From assembly GCA_040904825.1 (NCBI GenBank), contig JBBDSU010000034.1:1-8078 (forward strand): DNA of 8,078 nt, written 5' to 3'. Shown here in pieces: positions 6,482 through 8,078 of the stretch (the first letter of the stretch is position 1; every line of letters starts with the position of its first letter). A model generated the notes under the pieces. That model had not been told where the DNA came from, did not search any database, and saw only the letters and a program-made list of their open reading frames with translations. Position numbers and translations under genes: made by a program. Origin of the DNA: JBBDSU01 sp040904825 (lineage in GTDB: Bacteria > Actinomycetota > Nitriliruptoria > Nitriliruptorales > Nitriliruptoraceae).

Positions 6482-6521
6482 GCGGCGGTATTGAACGGTT
6501 CGACGGGCTGAGAGGCAGCGA

Positions 6522-7013
6522 ATGTCCAGCGACGGACCTTCTGAAGAGTTGACGCACCTTGATGGCCGTGGGCGCGCCAAGATGGTCGATGTTGGTGACA
6601 AGCCAACGACGCGCCGCACCGCAGCCGCACGTGCAACGGTCGCGATGGCCCCAGCAACTGCACGTTTGCTGGCCGACGGCCGATTGCCTAAAGGCGATGC
6701 GCTGCCCGTCGTGCGAATCGCAGGCATTCAAGCGGCAAAGCGCACCCATGAGTTGATTCCTCTGTGCCACGCCGTCCGGCTCGACACGGTCGATGTCATC
6801 GTTGACCTTGACGTCGACGCTGGGCGAGCAGTCATCGATGCTGAGGTGATCGCTCACGACCGGACCGGCGTCGAGATGGAAGCGCTCACGGCCGTGACGG
6901 TTGCGGCACTGACGTTGTATGACCTCGTCAAGGCTGTCCAGCGCGACGTCGTCGTTGAAGATGTCCGCCTCATTGCCAAGACTGGCGGACGCTCAGGCGA
7001 TTTTCACGCCTGA
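6522..7013 (+). CDS. moaC: Cyclic pyranopterin monophosphate synthase MoaC
   Basis: MoaC rearranges the 3',8-cyclo-GTP product of MoaA into cyclic pyranopterin monophosphate, the first isolable Moco intermediate. The 163-residue length is typical. Signature blocks are LTHLDGRGRAKMVDVGDKPT (10-29), the KGD lysine (Lys57), RIAGIQAAKRTHELIPLCH (65-83), TGVEMEALTAVTVAALTLYD (115-134) and IAKTGGRSGDF (151-161). Catalytic Lys57, His83, Asp134 and Lys137 are all present. The motif around the histidine reads LCHA rather than LCHP, a mild change. AGAGG at 6511-6515 gives 6-nt spacing to ATG 6522. It follows moeA on the same strand after a 98-bp structured leader, so it may be cotranscribed but separately controlled. 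No moaA, moaD or moaE is seen in the window. Confidence 0.96.
   Translation: MSSDGPSEELTHLDGRGRAKMVDVGDKPTTRRTAAARATVAMAPATARLLADGRLPKGDALPVVRIAGIQAAKRTHELIPLCHAVRLDTVDVIVDLDVDAGRAVIDAEVIAHDRTGVEMEALTAVTVAALTLYDLVKAVQRDVVVEDVRLIAKTGGRSGDFHA
6993..7013 (+). terminator. Hairpin over the moaC stop codon
   Basis: TCAGGCG and CGCCTGA form a perfect 7-bp stem with loop ATTTTCA, and the 3' arm contains the TGA stop of moaC. There is no T-run after it, so it would be an atypical terminator or an mRNA 3'-end structure, and chance is possible. Confidence 0.3.
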
Positions 7014-7383
7014 CTGTCGCGGCCTGCTGGCGCGATCAGTTCGTCTCCGTCGCTTGGGTGCGGCTCGCTCCGGGCTATCGCTGTGCACTCGCGGCAAGCC
7101 GGGCATAGGTCTCGTTTGCCGGGAGTTGGCCGGAGTAGTGCTGGCAAGACGGGTCGCGTTCGCCCTTTAGGACGGTGTCACTACCTCCCTACGATGGGGT
7201 CGGATGCGTGACCTTGACGAATTCCGGCGATAATGTTCCTCAAGTGACGAATGTTGTTGTTGTAATTACTGTGCTGAAAGTGATGCCAGTGTTACCTTCG
7301 GATTCGTCGGAACGGAGTGGTGCATGGTCGTGCCCGGTATATGCGGGTAGTGCGCGGAGGTTGGTGTCAGCGACCTCGCGTTC
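7014..7383 (+). other. 370-bp region without a recognised gene, partly AT-rich
   Basis: No frame gives a convincing protein. In mycobacteria rimJ (a GNAT acetyltransferase) fills this place; I see no acetyltransferase motif in any frame. The part at about 7215-7310 is clearly more AT-rich than its surroundings (for example GTTGTTGTTGTAATTACTG at 7253-7271). Two -10-like boxes on the plus strand, TACGAT (7190-7195, with a poor TTAGGA 17 bp upstream) and GATAAT (7229-7234, no good -35), may serve the membrane-protein gene. Each is weak alone. GGAGG at 7356-7360 is a good ribosome binding site sequence whose start codon is unclear. Confidence 0.5.
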
Positions 7384-7884
7384 ATGGCTGTTGCCACTTG
7401 GGTCGCTGTCCTAGCGGCCAGCGCACTTCGGTCACGGCAGACCTCGCTGCTGGCGACGGTCGGAGGGTATGAACGCGCGATGAACGCATTGGAGATCGAT
7501 CCGAGGACGGCAGCTGACCGTTCCGGGCCGCGCCGTGCGCAGCCCCCGCTTGTTCGACGTCGAGAGGACCCCATGACCGTGTTGCGACGCACGCGTTTCA
7601 TCCGACTGGTGGCCTTGTCGGTGCTGTCCCTTGCGGGTGCCATTGTGTTTGGCGGCAGCGTCTGGATCCTTGCCATAGCGGTCGTGCTGGTGACCGCGGG
7701 GTACGCGGTGGTACTGCGACGGTTGAAGGTCCAGCGCGACGAAGCTCGCAGCGTGGTGCGCGAATTGCACCTGCGCCCACCAGACCTCCAGGTTGTCGCC
7801 GGCGGCCAGGCGGCAGCGGTTGGTGCCGGTCAAGGCCAAGATTGGGCGAGCACGACGGTGCGTCTGCGTCGTTGGGACGGCTGA
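7384..7884 (+). CDS. Small membrane protein, possibly GlpR/SepX-like
   Basis: This 166-residue protein has a short hydrophobic N-terminus (2-15), a soluble Arg-rich stretch (16-72), a pair of close transmembrane helices (about 73-90 and 93-111, turn FGGSVW) and a basic tail starting LRRLKVQRDEAR. One N-terminal hydrophobic segment, then a double helix followed by an Arg/Glu-rich segment, matches what I remember of the N-terminal part of GlpR (Corynebacterium) and SepX (Streptomyces), division proteins encoded a few genes downstream of galU and moeA. Those are roughly 340-430 residues, so this would be a short form. Family membership is inference from layout and position. ATG 7384 has no spaced ribosome binding site; GGAGG is 23 nt upstream, and the in-frame stretch before the ATG reads VSDLAF from a GTC codon, so the true N-terminus may be a few residues longer or affected by a sequence error. 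Confidence 0.6.
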   Translation: MAVATWVAVLAASALRSRQTSLLATVGGYERAMNALEIDPRTAADRSGPRRAQPPLVRRREDPMTVLRRTRFIRLVALSVLSLAGAIVFGGSVWILAIAVVLVTAGYAVVLRRLKVQRDEARSVVRELHLRPPDLQVVAGGQAAAVGAGQGQDWASTTVRLRRWDG

Positions 7885-7933
7885 GACTGCGTTCCAACGG
7901 GCTATAGGCGATATCTGACGACACGAATATGTA

Positions 7934-7966
7934 CTCGGCATGGATGTCGTGGCGACACACGCCGAG
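7934..7966 (+). terminator. Two-part hairpin between the membrane-protein gene and tRNA-Ala
   Basis: The outer stem CTCGGC/GCCGAG (7934-7939 with 7961-7966) and inner stem TGTCG/CGACA (7945-7949 with 7953-7957, loop TGG) are separated by a 5-by-3 internal loop. It begins 50 bp after the preceding stop codon and could end the upstream transcript before the tRNA. No T-run follows. The remainder of 7885-8023 holds a TCGGCCA direct repeat at about 7995-8009 and no gene. Confidence 0.4.
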
Positions 7967-8023
7967 AGCCAGCCGCTACGCTTCGCCTGCAGACTCGGCC
8001 AATTCGGCCACATGCGCCTGTTC

Positions 8024-8078
8024 GGGGGTGTAGCTCAGCTTGGCAGAGCACTTCGTTCGCAACGAAGGGGCCGTCGGT
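8024..8078 (+). tRNA. tRNA-Ala (anticodon CGC), cut by the window end
   Basis: The 5' acceptor strand GGGGGTG (8024-8030) is followed by TA, D-stem GCTC/GAGC (8033-8036 with 8046-8049) with loop AGCTTGGCA, A26, and anticodon stem CTTCG/CGAAG (8051-8055 with 8063-8067) around loop TTCGCAA. The anticodon CGC (8058-8060) reads GCG, alanine. A 5-nt variable loop and the 5' T-stem strand GTCGG follow, and the window stops at T54. The 3' third, including the acceptor 3' strand, is outside. Confidence 0.95.

Noticed and set aside
6437..6511. 24-codon open frame (MIVPPNEV...) with GGAGG before it, in the moaC leader
   Set aside because: GGAGG touches the ATG with no spacing, so it is not a workable ribosome binding site; the product resembles nothing known, and the bases are better explained by the hairpins.
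6424..6521. Moco (or tungsten-cofactor) riboswitch before moaC
   Set aside because: The interval between genes is only 98 bp and its two simple hairpins do not have the multi-stem layout of that riboswitch class.
7175..7414. 79-codon plus-strand frame from GTG 7175 in the spacer
   Set aside because: Poor start context, no recognisable motif, and composition changes along it with the AT-rich island; not convincing as a gene.
7266..7676. Minus-strand 136-codon open frame opposite the membrane-protein gene
   Set aside because: No domain, Arg/Thr/Ser-rich composition typical of antisense frames in high-GC DNA, and it overlaps a better supported gene.
8024..8078. tRNA as an integration site for a mobile element
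   Set aside because: The 3' part of the tRNA is outside the window, and no integrase, att duplicate or foreign gene is seen.

Overview
The window is high-GC DNA and most resembles an actinobacterium. The gene order fmdB-type zinc-ribbon protein / 5-formyl-THF cyclo-ligase, divergent from galU-moeA, is as I recall it the order around Rv0991c-Rv0994 in Mycobacterium tuberculosis. Presence of moaC, a mobA-fdhD fusion and a tRNA-Ala(CGC), together with the lack of rimJ, argue against Mycobacterium itself. I cannot name the class. A run of exactly 100 Ns (1793-1892) shows that this is a scaffolded draft assembly.

Layout. Minus strand, reading leftward from the divergent promoter region at about 4130-4291: 5-formyltetrahydrofolate cyclo-ligase (4129-3368, with a long disordered N-terminus and probably leaderless); an FmdB/Ruc-like four-cysteine zinc-ribbon protein with a Ser/Gly tail (3198-2776); a one-TM SAF-domain (CpaB/FlgA-like) membrane protein (2672-1983); a 395-bp spacer carrying an 18-bp tandem-repeat array broken by the assembly gap; and a MobA-FdhD fusion (1587-10). 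Plus strand, reading rightward: galU (TTG start at 4292), moeA overlapping it by ATGA, a 98-bp leader with two hairpins, moaC, about 370 bp without a recognisable gene, a small membrane protein that I tentatively place in the GlpR/SepX group, a hairpin, and a tRNA-Ala cut by the window edge.

How it fits together. Three proteins act in molybdenum cofactor metabolism: MoaC makes cPMP early, MoeA inserts molybdate, and MobA makes the guanylylated bis-MGD form. FdhD, fused to MobA, sulfurates bis-MGD for formate dehydrogenase, so a Mo/W formate dehydrogenase is expected elsewhere in the genome. The galU-moeA-(...)-membrane-protein order also matches the actinobacterial cell-division locus in which a MoeA-like protein (Glp) and a membrane receptor (GlpR/SepX) work with FtsZ. 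The MoeA here has Met where the usual PGKP lysine stands, which would fit such a subfamily.

Most genes are ordinary housekeeping genes. The less ordinary items are the MobA-FdhD fusion with its Pro/Ala/Ser insert, the 18-bp array at the gap, the possible leaderless cyclo-ligase, the structured moaC leader, and the short GlpR/SepX-like protein with an unclear start. I did not find a clearly new biological system.
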